Below are positions 1 to 8,680 of a DNA stretch of 64,000 bases, piece after piece (the stretch's first letter is position 1; each line of letters starts with the position of its first letter). Source of the DNA: Desulforhopalus sp. (GTDB lineage: Bacteria; Desulfobacterota; Desulfobulbia; Desulfobulbales; Desulfocapsaceae); contig JAOTRX010000002.1 in NCBI GenBank assembly GCA_030247675.1, positions 806,001-870,000 of the forward strand. The letters are read 5' to 3'. A program made the position numbers and the translations under genes. Under the pieces are notes generated by a model. It saw only the letters and a program-made list of their open reading frames with translations. It was not told the DNA's origin and made no database searches.

Positions 1-1
1 C

Positions 2-1000
2 GACCTCGACATCGCCGAGCGGCGCAAACCGCAGGACGGCAAGATAAAGTTCACGACTACAAGGGCCGACAAGGTTGAACTGCGGGTGGCGACCCTGCCG
101 ACAACCGAGGGTAACGAGGATGTCGTCATGCGAATCCTCGCCGATGCTAAGCCGCTGCCGCTATATAAAATTGCCCCGGAGCGAATCCTCAAACGGCTGA
201 TTCCCTGCATAGCCAAGCCCTACGGCATTTTTCTGGTCGTCGGCCCAACCGGCTCCGGCAAGACCACGACCCTGCATTCCATCCTCAATTACATCAACAC
301 CCCGGAAAAGAAGATCTGGACCGCCGAGGATCCGGTGGAGATCACCCAGTACCGGCTTCGTCAGGTCCAGGTAAAGCCGCAGATAGGTTACACCTTTGCC
401 GCGGCCATGCGCGCCTTCCTCCGGGCCGATCCCGATATCATCATGATCGGTGAGATGCGTGATCAGGAAACCGCCAAGATGGCCATCGAGGCCTCCCTGA
501 CCGGCCATGTCGTCTTCAGCACCCTGCATACCAATTCGGCTGCGGAAACGGTGGTCAGGTTGATCGACATGGGCATGGATCCGTTCAACTTTTCCGACTC
601 CTTGCTGGGCATCGTTGCCCAACGCCTGGTGCGAACGCTCTGCGAGGATTGCAAGGAGCCATATAATCCTACCAGGAAGGAGTATGACTACCTCCTCCAC
701 CACTACGGCGTGATGTTCTTTGAACAGCTCAATATTCCCTATTCCAAGGACCTCGTGCTGTTTCGGGCCAAGGGCTGTGAAAAATGCAATAATAGCGGTT
801 ACAAAGGACGTCAGGGACTGTACGAGCTGCTCGTCGCCTCAAGAAAGATCAAAAACCTCATCATTGACAAGGCCCACAGTGAAGACATCAAAATCGAGGC
901 AATCAACGACGGCATGACCGTGCTGCTCCAGGAAGGGATACACCTGATATTCGAAGGCAGGACTGACAGCAAGCAGGTAATGGCCACTTGCCTCATCTAG
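2..1000 (+). CDS. GspE/PilB-family secretion ATPase, 5' truncated by window edge
   Basis: C-terminal 332 residues of a type II secretion / type IV pilus assembly ATPase, a cytoplasmic hexameric motor that drives pilin or pseudopilin polymerisation. The frame is open to the window edge, and residues before the first GTG at 86 still match the family (the DIAERRKPQDG stretch), so the gene begins upstream. Visible motifs are Walker A GPTGSGKTTT near residue 81, the Asp box and Walker B region around GEMRDQETA near residue 150, the His box (STLHTN), and the tetracysteine zinc site CEDC ... CEKC near residues 214 and 258. PilT usually lacks that zinc site, so this is GspE/PilB-like. No partner gene is visible in the window, so pilus versus secretion cannot be separated. 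Confidence 0.93.
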   Translation, partial: DLDIAERRKPQDGKIKFTTTRADKVELRVATLPTTEGNEDVVMRILADAKPLPLYKIAPERILKRLIPCIAKPYGIFLVVGPTGSGKTTTLHSILNYINTPEKKIWTAEDPVEITQYRLRQVQVKPQIGYTFAAAMRAFLRADPDIIMIGEMRDQETAKMAIEASLTGHVVFSTLHTNSAAETVVRLIDMGMDPFNFSDSLLGIVAQRLVRTLCEDCKEPYNPTRKEYDYLLHHYGVMFFEQLNIPYSKDLVLFRAKGCEKCNNSGYKGRQGLYELLVASRKIKNLIIDKAHSEDIKIEAINDGMTVLLQEGIHLIFEGRTDSKQVMATCLI

Positions 1001-1042
1001 GCTTGACATGGGATTCGCCGGCAGCTACGTGGCAGGTAGGGA

Positions 1043-1855
1043 ATGGGAACGATGACGAAAAATACTGAGCGGAGCTGGCACATTCTTGCCGCCCTCCTGC
1101 TGTGCCTTTTCTTTACAGGAGTTGCGCCGCCGGCTGTTTCGACTGTTGAAGCGCCAGCGGAGTGGATGCAGACATCCCTTGCCCAGCTGGCCGGGGAATC
1201 ATCTCAGGTGCTGCTGGTTGTCGGAGACGAATCGATGGGCTTTACTGCAAGGTTGCACCTCCTTGAAAAGCGAGGAAACGTCTGGAAGGCGGCTTTTCCC
1301 CACCTTGCGGCCTTGATCGGCGCAAAAGGCTTCGCCCCGCCGGGCTGGAAAAAAGAGGGGGATGTCAAGACGCCCTCGGGGGTGTTTGCCCTGAAGCGTA
1401 CCTTTGGCTACCCACCCAACATCCCTTCACGGATGCCCTACCGGCAGGTTATGGATGACGATATCTGGGTGGATGATATCTCCTCTCCTGACTATAACCG
1501 GTGGGTTAAAGCTGAGTTGAGCAGCTTGTCTGCTCAAACGAAATTTATGCCCTTGCGGTATAAGAAAGGTGAAACGGCCGCTGTCTCCTTCGAAATCATG
1601 AAACGGCCCGATCATCAGTACAAATATGGTATCGTCATCGAATACAACACCGAACCAGTCGTCAAGGGTGCGGGTAGCGCCATCTTCTTTCACGTGCGGC
1701 GCGGCGAAAATAAGCCGACTCTGGGCTGTGTCGCCCTCGCCGAAAGTGATATGCTGAAGGTCCTCGGCTGGCTGGACCCGGGGTGCAAGCCGCTGGTGGT
1801 GCTGGGCACCCGGCAGTCCATTGTCTCGCTGTTTCGTGGTGCGGCGGATGAATAA
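1043..1855 (+). CDS. L,D-transpeptidase (YkuD family) carrying an in-frame repeat insertion
   Basis: Probable periplasmic L,D-transpeptidase or related YkuD-fold enzyme acting on peptidoglycan stem peptides. 270 residues from ATG 1043 (an alternative ATG lies at 1052). An N-terminal hydrophobic signal segment ends near residue 32. The catalytic block near residues 217-232 has the family pattern of His, then T-L-G-C-V-A with the nucleophilic Cys. The oddity is residues 156-173 (AELSSLSAQTKFMPLRYK), which are encoded by a 54-nt dispersed repeat (1507-1562). Without it the protein would read directly from NRWVK into KGETAAVSFE, which is the kind of continuity I expect in this family. The insertion lies away from the catalytic motif, so the enzyme may still work. 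The next gene is a VanX-type dipeptidase, so the pair probably remodels the wall. Confidence 0.88.
   Translation: MGTMTKNTERSWHILAALLLCLFFTGVAPPAVSTVEAPAEWMQTSLAQLAGESSQVLLVVGDESMGFTARLHLLEKRGNVWKAAFPHLAALIGAKGFAPPGWKKEGDVKTPSGVFALKRTFGYPPNIPSRMPYRQVMDDDIWVDDISSPDYNRWVKAELSSLSAQTKFMPLRYKKGETAAVSFEIMKRPDHQYKYGIVIEYNTEPVVKGAGSAIFFHVRRGENKPTLGCVALAESDMLKVLGWLDPGCKPLVVLGTRQSIVSLFRGAADE
1507..1562 (-). repeat. Dispersed TA-flanked repeat, copy A, inside the L,D-transpeptidase gene
   Basis: 56 nt, in the orientation opposite to the other copies. Read on the minus strand it begins TATACCGCAAGGGCATAAA and ends CTGCTCAACTCAGCTTTA. TA occurs at both ends (1507-1508 and 1561-1562). Deleting 1509-1562 removes 54 nt (18 codons) and leaves the host gene in frame. 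It contains the hairpin GAGCAG-acaag-CTGCTC. It shares the variant TTG (rather than ACG) after TTTCG with the other gene-internal copy at 23.4 kb. Confidence 0.93.
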
Positions 1856-1885
1856 TTACCAACAGGTAAGCTTTGGAGGTTACAG

Positions 1886-2590
1886 ATGATATTGCGCATT
1901 GCACTGCTGATCTTTTCCCTGGCGGTCAACCTGCAGGCCGCTCGGTCGCTGGCTGACGAACCGGCCGGGAGGCTGTCAAAGGGCTTCGTCTACGCCGACG
2001 AAATGATCCCGGGTCTGCGCCTTGATCTGCGCTATGCCGGTACGCACAATTTTGTCGGCGAGCCTGTCGACGGCTACCGGAAGGCGCGCTGCATCATGAC
2101 CGAGGAAGCTGCGCAGGCGCTGAAGAAGGTACAGGAAGAGCTGCGTCCCTTCGGCCTCGGCATTAAGGTCTTCGATGCCTACCGGCCGCAGATGGCGGTT
2201 GACCACTTTGTCCGCTGGGCCGGCAACCTTCAGGACACCAGGATGAAGGCGGAATTCTACCCTGATGTGGACAAGAAGGACCTGTTCAAGGACGGCTATA
2301 TCGCGGCAAAGTCGGGCCACAGCCGCGGCAGCACCGTTGATCTGACCATTATATCGCTGGGCGGTGGCGATGCGGAGCGGGAACTGGACATGGGCAGCGG
2401 ATTCGACTTCTTTGGTCCCAGCTCATGGCCGGACAGCCCCCAGATTGCCGCAATTCCCCGCGCCCACCGCCTGCTGTTGCGGATGGTGATGGAAAAGCAT
2501 GGATTCAAACCGTATCCCCAGGAATGGTGGCACTTTACCCTGAAGGGTGAGCCCTGGCCGGAGACCTATTTCAATTTTCTGGTGCAATAA
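1886..2590 (+). CDS. D-alanyl-D-alanine dipeptidase (VanX/DdpX family), secreted
   Basis: Zinc dipeptidase that cleaves D-Ala-D-Ala; periplasmic members salvage D-Ala from cell-wall turnover rather than giving vancomycin resistance. 234 residues, with an N-terminal signal segment ending near residue 23 (SLADEP). Family metal and catalytic motifs are present: SGHSRGSTVD near residues 142-151 (SxHxxGxxxD) and EWWH near residues 213-216 (ExxWH). A good Shine-Dalgarno (GGAGG at 1876) precedes ATG 1886. It lies 30 nt after the L,D-transpeptidase gene and is probably co-transcribed. It ends one nucleotide before the converging gene at 2592. Confidence 0.92.
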   Translation: MILRIALLIFSLAVNLQAARSLADEPAGRLSKGFVYADEMIPGLRLDLRYAGTHNFVGEPVDGYRKARCIMTEEAAQALKKVQEELRPFGLGIKVFDAYRPQMAVDHFVRWAGNLQDTRMKAEFYPDVDKKDLFKDGYIAAKSGHSRGSTVDLTIISLGGGDAERELDMGSGFDFFGPSSWPDSPQIAAIPRAHRLLLRMVMEKHGFKPYPQEWWHFTLKGEPWPETYFNFLVQ

Positions 2591-2591
2591 C

Positions 2592-3443
2592 TTACCTGCC
2601 CAAGGCGACCAGCAGCCACAGGGTATCGGCGATGGCCTTGCGGATTTGCTGCTCATGAAACCAGGTAAATACCTCTGGAGTGAATACCCCGGTCTCGATA
2701 CCGTAGACGCTTTTGCCAAAGCAGCCGAAGCCTTCGACGGGCTCCTTGCCGCAGGCGCTGCCAACCTGTTCAAACCCCATCCAGAATTCCCACCAATTTG
2801 GCGCTATCACATTACCTTGGAAAACCACAGGACTGTCCACCTGCTGCTTGGTGTCGATGGCAGCCTCCTGACGCAAAGCATCGAGGGAGGCGAAATCGAT
2901 ACGCAGAGGCTGGGACATCACGGTGCGAATCTGTTCGGTATCAAGGGCATACGATAGAGTTTTTTCTTTCCCGTACTCATCAAATTTCTCCCCGGAGGTA
3001 TGGAAGATCGGTACGGCATGCGGCGGTGAGCGCATGTCCTGGATGTGGTGCGCCAGCCTGCCGGCAATTTCAAACACCGCCTCCTTATCGCCTTTGTCGG
3101 CAGCGGCAAGTTGGTCGATAAGATCAGCAAACCGGTGGGTGTTGGCCCGGTAGGCGCCCCACCAGGTTCGGCCAAGCCGGCTGCCCGGATCGGCAAAGTG
3201 CCAGTTGAATGCCCGCTGCAAGGTAATATTGATGTCGTCTTCGGTTTTTGATCCCTTTATAAAGGCCTGAATGAAGCTGGCGAGCTTGGTCGATTGTTCC
3301 GGGTAATGTTCGGCAAAGAGAGTTGCCGCCCGTTGTGAAATCATTCCATGGGCATCGACTTCAAAACCCCAGGAGGAGGCTACGGGAAGGAAACAAGCAA
3401 ATAAGAGCAAGAGCATTTTGACGATATGTGCGCAGTATTTCAT
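2592..3443 (-). CDS. Secreted S1/P1 nuclease or zinc phospholipase C-like protein
   Basis: 283 residues with a signal peptide of about 26 residues (ends near SSWGFEVD). The mature protein starts near a His (DAHGMISQRAA). It has several His/Asp-containing helices (NWHFADP near residue 80, then GRLAHHIQDMRSPPHAVP near residues 128-145). That pattern resembles the all-helical trinuclear-zinc fold of S1/P1 nucleases and bacterial phospholipase C, where N-terminal Trp/His and HxxxD pairs bind zinc. This is a fold-level resemblance judged by eye; the substrate is unknown. It sits between cell-wall enzymes and is followed in the same direction of transcription by no close partner. Confidence 0.5.
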   Translation of the reverse strand: MKYCAHIVKMLLLLFACFLPVASSWGFEVDAHGMISQRAATLFAEHYPEQSTKLASFIQAFIKGSKTEDDINITLQRAFNWHFADPGSRLGRTWWGAYRANTHRFADLIDQLAAADKGDKEAVFEIAGRLAHHIQDMRSPPHAVPIFHTSGEKFDEYGKEKTLSYALDTEQIRTVMSQPLRIDFASLDALRQEAAIDTKQQVDSPVVFQGNVIAPNWWEFWMGFEQVGSACGKEPVEGFGCFGKSVYGIETGVFTPEVFTWFHEQQIRKAIADTLWLLVALGR

Positions 3444-3524
3444 GGTAATCCTCCCCCTGAGGAATTTTGTGTTTGCTTGGTTTGTGGTCTTTGCCAGTAG
3501 GTGGTGTGCATCCGGAGCACGCTT

Positions 3525-4289
3525 TCACGGTACGTGGATAAAACCGAGCAGCTTGTCCATCCTACTGAATACATAGGAAAATCCTTGAACCTTCGGGCTT
3601 TTGTTGCCCTCGATGGTGTACAGCATACCATCCTGCAGCGAGTGCACCAGTCCGGCATGCCCCAGCCAGCCGGTGAGCTTTTCCCGCCACCAGACGACAA
3701 TGTCTCCCGGTTGCGGCTGATAGACCGACCCAGGGGCATGCGCCCAGCCTCTGGCCGTCGCGTCCTTCAGGAGATTACGGGCTCCAGCCTGGTAGGGGAA
3801 GGGCATGGCATGGACCTCACCTCCCATCGCCTGCAGATAGCACCAGCTGACAAAGGAGGCGCACCAGGGATTGCCTTCGTCGAGGCCGGCCGGGGCAAGG
3901 TATTTTTTAACCCAGGGACCTCGATTATTGCCATCGACTTCCCCTGCACCGTTGTTGATCTCGCCGATAGCCGCTGCCAGGGCTGTTCGCCCCTGGGTGC
4001 TGCCACCTTGCGCTGCCGGGGGGAGGGTTTGGTAGTCGACGGCGGTTGGCGCCATGATAAGCGGTTTGGGATGAAAGAGGCTCCACCAGGTAAGCGGCCC
4101 CACTATGCCGTCCACCATCAAGGGCTGGCCATGCTGGTCGAGGTTCTGTGACTGAAAGGCGCGCACTGCCCGTTGTGTGGAGTTGTCGAACAGCCCGGAA
4201 GGGGTCAAAGAGTACCCCCGTTGCGCAAGACCTTGCTGCAGCTCGGTCACCATGGTCCCTTGGGCACCTTTTTTCAGTGGTAATGTCAT
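3525..4289 (-). CDS. Peptidoglycan-binding domain plus CHAP-domain hydrolase
   Basis: 254 residues without an obvious signal peptide. Residues 1-75 are a PG_binding_1 domain (MVTELQQGLAQRGY, then GLFDNSTQRAVRAFQ and VDGIVGPLTWWSL). Residues 110-254 look like a CHAP amidase/endopeptidase domain: NPWCASFVSWCYLQ carries the likely nucleophilic Cys, followed by QPGDIVVWW, then GHAGLVHSL with the likely catalytic His, and TIEGN. It probably cleaves peptide cross-links in peptidoglycan. The lack of a signal sequence is typical of phage-type or lysis-released hydrolases, but no phage genes are nearby. Confidence 0.82.
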   Translation of the reverse strand: MTLPLKKGAQGTMVTELQQGLAQRGYSLTPSGLFDNSTQRAVRAFQSQNLDQHGQPLMVDGIVGPLTWWSLFHPKPLIMAPTAVDYQTLPPAAQGGSTQGRTALAAAIGEINNGAGEVDGNNRGPWVKKYLAPAGLDEGNPWCASFVSWCYLQAMGGEVHAMPFPYQAGARNLLKDATARGWAHAPGSVYQPQPGDIVVWWREKLTGWLGHAGLVHSLQDGMLYTIEGNKSPKVQGFSYVFSRMDKLLGFIHVP

Positions 4290-4430
4290 GATTTGTTTCC
4301 TCTTCTATGCGACCGTTTGTTGCCATTCTGCGGCCAAAGGCAGCCGACATTGACTTTCCCGGCAATGTGTTGCCTGCCGAGGATGCAACTTATTAACTGG
4401 GTGCACTTGAAACACCTTTGTCCGGACAAT

Positions 4431-6215
4431 CTAATTGTTTCCTCCGGCTTTCTCGATTTTAAGGTCGCCGGGATACGTTTGGCCGTTGCGAAGGATAATT
4501 CCCTTGATCGTTTTCTTGGTGAGATCGACCGGGGAGCCCTCTTCCGGTGGCGGCAATTTGAATTCTATCTCGTCTTTCCGCTGACTTAGCTTTTCGGTGA
4601 TCGTGGTCACCGGCTTCTCTTTCTCGTCCAGTTGCAGCGCCTCGACCAAGGCGAGGTTTTTTCCGGATATTTCCAGCATGACATCGGTCACGCAAGCCTT
4701 TTCGATACTCGGTGGGTCATAGACAACGAGGTCGAAAAAACTGGACAGGTATTGGCCATTGTCGGTTGTAGACTGGGTATCCTTGTTCTCGGCATAGGTA
4801 ATCTGTATCTTGTATTCGCCGGGGCCAAGCGGGGTCGCAACTCCTTCGGCTGTCTTCTTTCCTGATAACCGGTAGCAACCGCCTTTCTCCGAATCGAGCT
4901 TTTCTACCGTATATTTATCGGTGGATGTTTTGCTCAAGACTTTAAATTCATTGATTTTCTTGCCTGTTGCCAGCGAAGGGCAGACGAGTGGATTGCCTGT
5001 TTCCAGGTAGACTGTGCCGTCTTTTGCCTCCGCGAAGGAGATTGCGCTTTTTGCCTCCATGGCGGCGGCTAAGGCTTTGGCCTGTTTGAGGTTCTCGATT
5101 GCCTTGTCGAGATCTTTGTTTTTCAAAATGGTCGACCAGTCATAGCCATGCTGGAGGTCGATTATGGATTTTTCCGCTTTCTTCAGCGGTTTACGAAATT
5201 GCCATTGGCTGGGATCTCCCCCCTTCAGGACGGCGAAGCGGAGCCAGGTTTTGTCCCGGTAAGGAGGATCATCGCTACCTGGCGTAGGTGGTGCCTTCAG
5301 GGAAACGACCGTTTCGTTATCCGGGCCGATGCCGACTTTTCCCGCCTCAAAATCCGCCATACTCACGGGGTCGGCGCTATCCGTGGTATTTCTGACGAGA
5401 AAGGTTGGTATCGCCAGGACAACATCGGCAGACAGGGCCCAGGGATTGTCATTCTTGCCGTATGCCAGGCCACTCATGGTCCCATAGCAGGTGAAGGTCG
5501 AACAGGCCTCCTGTTTGGCAACAAAATAGCTTCCTGACTGCAGGGGAATGGTCTTGAGACCTTGGTTCCAGCCTTGATGGGTCCGTTGATTGTCCTGGAT
5601 GACGGCAAAATCGACGTCGAGGACCAGGACTTCATCGTTTCTGTTGAGTTGTACGAGCGCCTTGGCGATTTCTTTCACCACCATGACTTCTGCCTGGGTG
5701 ACCGGGTTCTGCAGAAAAAGAGTATTTGCTGCCCCGGCAATAAAATCGAGCATTGCCGAACTGTTGTTGGCCTCCTCCTGGTCGTATTCGAGGATGGTGA
5801 ATTTTACACTGAGATGATCCGATTCAAGGACCTTCGGACCATAGATCAACTTGTTTTTAAAAGGGCTGCCGGATCTGTCGGCCATTTTTCGATATGGACC
5901 GAGGATGGTGGTGATGGTGTTTTCCGCCCCGGGGGATTCCTGGAATTCAGCGATAATAACCACCTCGCTCAGGCCACCGAAATCCGGCAGATACTTGAAG
6001 TAGGCGTCTGTTAGATAAATAGAAAAAACATTGGAGCCATCAGCGGTTTTATTGTTAAGGATGGGGCTGATGGCAGTTTGGTCGGTAACTGTTATTTGCT
6101 GATATGGGGTTTGGAGTGTGCCGTTGGAAATTTTATTGAAATAAACGGTTCCTGTTGGTTTGCCGCAGGCGGTTAACAGCACCGCAATGAACACAATGAG
6201 CCAGATGTTTTTCAT
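4431..6215 (-). CDS. Large lipoprotein of unknown function
   Basis: 594 residues. The N-terminus is a lipoprotein signal with lipobox LTAC (Cys 17), so the protein is membrane-anchored in the periplasm or outer membrane. I do not recognise the main body. Residues 60-230 are rich in beta-type segments and include a stretch that could coat a membrane surface (IAGAANTLFLQNP). The last 90 residues (from about 505) look like a small beta-sandwich similar to IPT/TIG folds (VMLEISGKNLALVEALQL). Codon use matches the neighbours. It lies 105 nt upstream, in the order of the minus strand, from no close partner; the lipoprotein hydrolase at 6321 precedes it and may share its transcript. Confidence 0.75.
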   Translation of the reverse strand: MKNIWLIVFIAVLLTACGKPTGTVYFNKISNGTLQTPYQQITVTDQTAISPILNNKTADGSNVFSIYLTDAYFKYLPDFGGLSEVVIIAEFQESPGAENTITTILGPYRKMADRSGSPFKNKLIYGPKVLESDHLSVKFTILEYDQEEANNSSAMLDFIAGAANTLFLQNPVTQAEVMVVKEIAKALVQLNRNDEVLVLDVDFAVIQDNQRTHQGWNQGLKTIPLQSGSYFVAKQEACSTFTCYGTMSGLAYGKNDNPWALSADVVLAIPTFLVRNTTDSADPVSMADFEAGKVGIGPDNETVVSLKAPPTPGSDDPPYRDKTWLRFAVLKGGDPSQWQFRKPLKKAEKSIIDLQHGYDWSTILKNKDLDKAIENLKQAKALAAAMEAKSAISFAEAKDGTVYLETGNPLVCPSLATGKKINEFKVLSKTSTDKYTVEKLDSEKGGCYRLSGKKTAEGVATPLGPGEYKIQITYAENKDTQSTTDNGQYLSSFFDLVVYDPPSIEKACVTDVMLEISGKNLALVEALQLDEKEKPVTTITEKLSQRKDEIEFKLPPPEEGSPVDLTKKTIKGIILRNGQTYPGDLKIEKAGGNN

Positions 6216-6320
6216 GATTTTCCCTCCCCCTTCTGAATGTGGACTATGAATTAGACCATGTTGATGACGGTTTCTCCTCCTTTTCCTTGGCGCCCGATCG
6301 ACCGACAGCGAGCGGCATGT

Positions 6321-7694
6321 CTATGGTTTATTATTACTTGGTATGCCGAAACGTTCCTGCCAGAACTGCCCCACTACTGTGTTGTCGTAGGCTTCGGCGA
6401 AAGACCCATGGGTTGTAAGATACCCGTTGCCAAGAGGCATGGTACGAAGATAGATCTGTTGCCTTATGCCGGGAATGTCGAAAAACTGGATGCCGTTCAT
6501 GGTGTTTTCCCACTTGCCTAAGGTCCGTTGACTCATTGATACGGCATTTTCATATATATTATCGATCTGATTCAATAAAGTGCCGGTGCCGCCAAAACCG
6601 ATCATATGAGCTTCCTGATTCTCTGCAAGAGGATGGAGCATAAGGTTGAAAAAACGCGTTTTGTTGTTTTTCTTCAGGTGCGGGACGACGGATCCCTGGA
6701 AATCGGCTATCGAACAGGCGGCGGCCAGGTAGACTATCCGGTCGTAATTGATTTCCGGCCATTTCTTCAGGATGGAGTTGGCGATTATGGTCCCCATACT
6801 GTGGCCGATCAATACAATTTCAAGATCTTCGTCCCGCTGCTGACGCTTGCTCAGGGCGTCGAAAAAGGCCGTCAGCCCACCTTCCCGCTCCTTTGTATAG
6901 GTGTCAATACTTTGGAATTCCGGGTTTTCCACCCAGGTCTTGGCCAGGGCCTGGTAGGTGCGTCGTTTCATGTCATCCCAGGCACCCGTTCCGAAGCTGT
7001 CGAAGATTGGTGCGGTAAGCAACCCAAGATGAAACTGAAACAGACTTTTCAGTCCTTTTCCGAACCTTTCAGAAATTCCCTGCTCGTGGAGCAACTGACC
7101 CTGAGAGTTGACGACTGACGGGATTTCTGCGAAGCGAGTGGGTTGTTCAACGGCCAGCAGCTGATTGGTGCGCAGGGCGTCTCTTTCGCTTGGTAAGTTT
7201 CCGAAGGCAATTGATTTTGTGAAATCTCGTCCCTGATACCACCAGACCATCGGTGCCCGGATGATTCCCCGGCCAACATCTTCGAACAGGATAAAGGGCG
7301 AGGTAAGCGGGCCTGTCCATGTTGCGTATTCTCCTTGTCGCAGGTAGAGAATATGCTCCTTGAAGGTGGAGAAGAATCCGGATGGCCATTGAACAAATAT
7401 TGGCCAATAGCCGTCGTGCATAATTGGGCTAGCCCAATCATTGGAACGTTGTATTGCAGCATCGTCCGTGTTAAGGCCGCCGTGGATGAAGATAAGGATC
7501 CTCTTCTTCGATTCCGGAAGGAGCCTTTGTACATGCCTGTTGAGCTCTTCTTTGCCGGTGAACTCTTCGCCGCTTTTCGGATTGATAGGGCTGCCAAGCT
7601 TGTCAACGGCCAGGATGTTGTCTGGATTCGCGGGTTTCTTGTATCCGCAGCCTGAAAACACCAGAAGGATCAGAAGAGAAATTGAGTATCTCAT
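6321..7694 (-). CDS. Lipoprotein with alpha/beta-hydrolase domain
   Basis: 457 residues with lipobox FSGC (Cys 16). An alpha/beta-hydrolase core follows: strand and oxyanion region RILIFIHGGLN near residues 65-75, and nucleophile elbow GHSMG near residue 297, with the preceding strand IVLI. The organisation resembles secreted esterase/lipase or DUF900-like hydrolases. The catalytic His is probably in the C-terminal part (LTTHGSF near residue 428 is a candidate). The substrate is unknown. The gene lies just upstream (minus-strand order) of the other lipoprotein at 4431, with a gap of 105 nt, which suggests a two-gene unit. Confidence 0.75.
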   Translation of the reverse strand: MRYSISLLILLVFSGCGYKKPANPDNILAVDKLGSPINPKSGEEFTGKEELNRHVQRLLPESKKRILIFIHGGLNTDDAAIQRSNDWASPIMHDGYWPIFVQWPSGFFSTFKEHILYLRQGEYATWTGPLTSPFILFEDVGRGIIRAPMVWWYQGRDFTKSIAFGNLPSERDALRTNQLLAVEQPTRFAEIPSVVNSQGQLLHEQGISERFGKGLKSLFQFHLGLLTAPIFDSFGTGAWDDMKRRTYQALAKTWVENPEFQSIDTYTKEREGGLTAFFDALSKRQQRDEDLEIVLIGHSMGTIIANSILKKWPEINYDRIVYLAAACSIADFQGSVVPHLKKNNKTRFFNLMLHPLAENQEAHMIGFGGTGTLLNQIDNIYENAVSMSQRTLGKWENTMNGIQFFDIPGIRQQIYLRTMPLGNGYLTTHGSFAEAYDNTVVGQFWQERFGIPSNNKP

Positions 7695-8315
7695 GAACGA
7701 CGCTCCTTAATATCCGGAGAGTGTAAAGTCAAGAAACAGTTAGATAATTGTCGGTTGAACGGAAATTATAGAAGATGGGGTGGGATATTCAGAGATTTGT
7801 ATACAGAGAAAACAAGCAATAGGCAACAGAAAAATAACGAAAAAACAGGGTTTAAGCAAGAATTGATCTAAGTTATTGTGATGCTTGTATTTGTAAGATA
7901 ATGAAGGCTGTATGTGTCAGGTAACCGAAAGTAAGTTGTTGGTGTAAAGAAGTGCTTGTATGTGTTATGCAAATAGTATTCGGTAAATTGCCTGCCGTCC
8001 TGTCGCTTCTAAAATTCTCTTAAAGGTCTCTGGTCAAATCTCAGAGATGAAGGCGACGTGGAGACTATGGCAAATGAACAGTGGAGTCGATTTGCTACCG
8101 CTTGGCAAAAGAGAAAACCATTGTCGAGGCCCAAAGCAGCTAGTTCGCCTTCACTACCGGACTAGGGTTAGGGGATGGAGGGTACTTTAGGTTTTCTTTG
8201 CCGGAGATGTTTTCCTGCTGCCCTGGAATCATGGAGATATGTTTTCAAGGCAGCAGGATAATGGTGGATGCATAGCAAGGGTATACGCTTCCTATAGGCA
8301 AGCTTTTTGCTCGGC
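7695..8315. other. Gene-poor stretch, about 620 bp
   Basis: AT-rich compared with its surroundings. There is an inverted repeat with 9-bp arms (CCTGCTGCC at 8214-8222 and GGCAGCAGG at 8249-8257). A 32-codon open frame on the plus strand (8067-8165) has no clear ribosome site and no recognisable protein. At 8271-8318 there is a weak resemblance to the dispersed 56-bp repeat found elsewhere in the window. I see no convincing gene. Confidence 0.5.
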
Positions 8316-8624
8316 TTAACAGCCCGCGGTTTTTTGAAACCTCTTGCTCAGGTTTTTGCCGCTTTCATTGTCGTATTTGCAGCGAATCTCATCGCCGTCA
8401 ACGATCCGTTTATCGTTGAACTTATCCAGCGTTAGCTCATCCTCGATGACTATCGCCACATCCTCGCCGCTCTTGCTGTCTTTTAACACCACGGTCGCCG
8501 ATTTTTTGTCGGCAGCCATGTCGATCTTGGTTACCGCACCCACCATGGTAAATGACTCGGCGAAGGCCGCGCCGGTCAGAATGGACAGGGTGAGCAGTGC
8601 GGTAAGGGCAATTATGTTCTTCAT
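8316..8624 (-). CDS. Small secreted protein of unknown function
   Basis: 102 residues with a clear signal peptide (cleavage expected after GAAFA, residue 22). The mature domain of about 80 residues looks like a small beta barrel (TMVGAVTKIDMAADKKSATV) and ends in Cys. AAGGAG precedes the ATG with good spacing. It is the last gene of the minus-strand run that starts at the molybdoenzyme at 16418, 56 nt after the porin gene. It may therefore be a periplasmic accessory of that respiratory module, but no function can be assigned. Confidence 0.7.
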   Translation of the reverse strand: MKNIIALTALLTLSILTGAAFAESFTMVGAVTKIDMAADKKSATVVLKDSKSGEDVAIVIEDELTLDKFNDKRIVDGDEIRCKYDNESGKNLSKRFQKTAGC

Positions 8625-8680
8625 GGGGAACTCCTTCTTGTATAAAATATGTAAAAACAGATAGATATTTTAATAAAACA

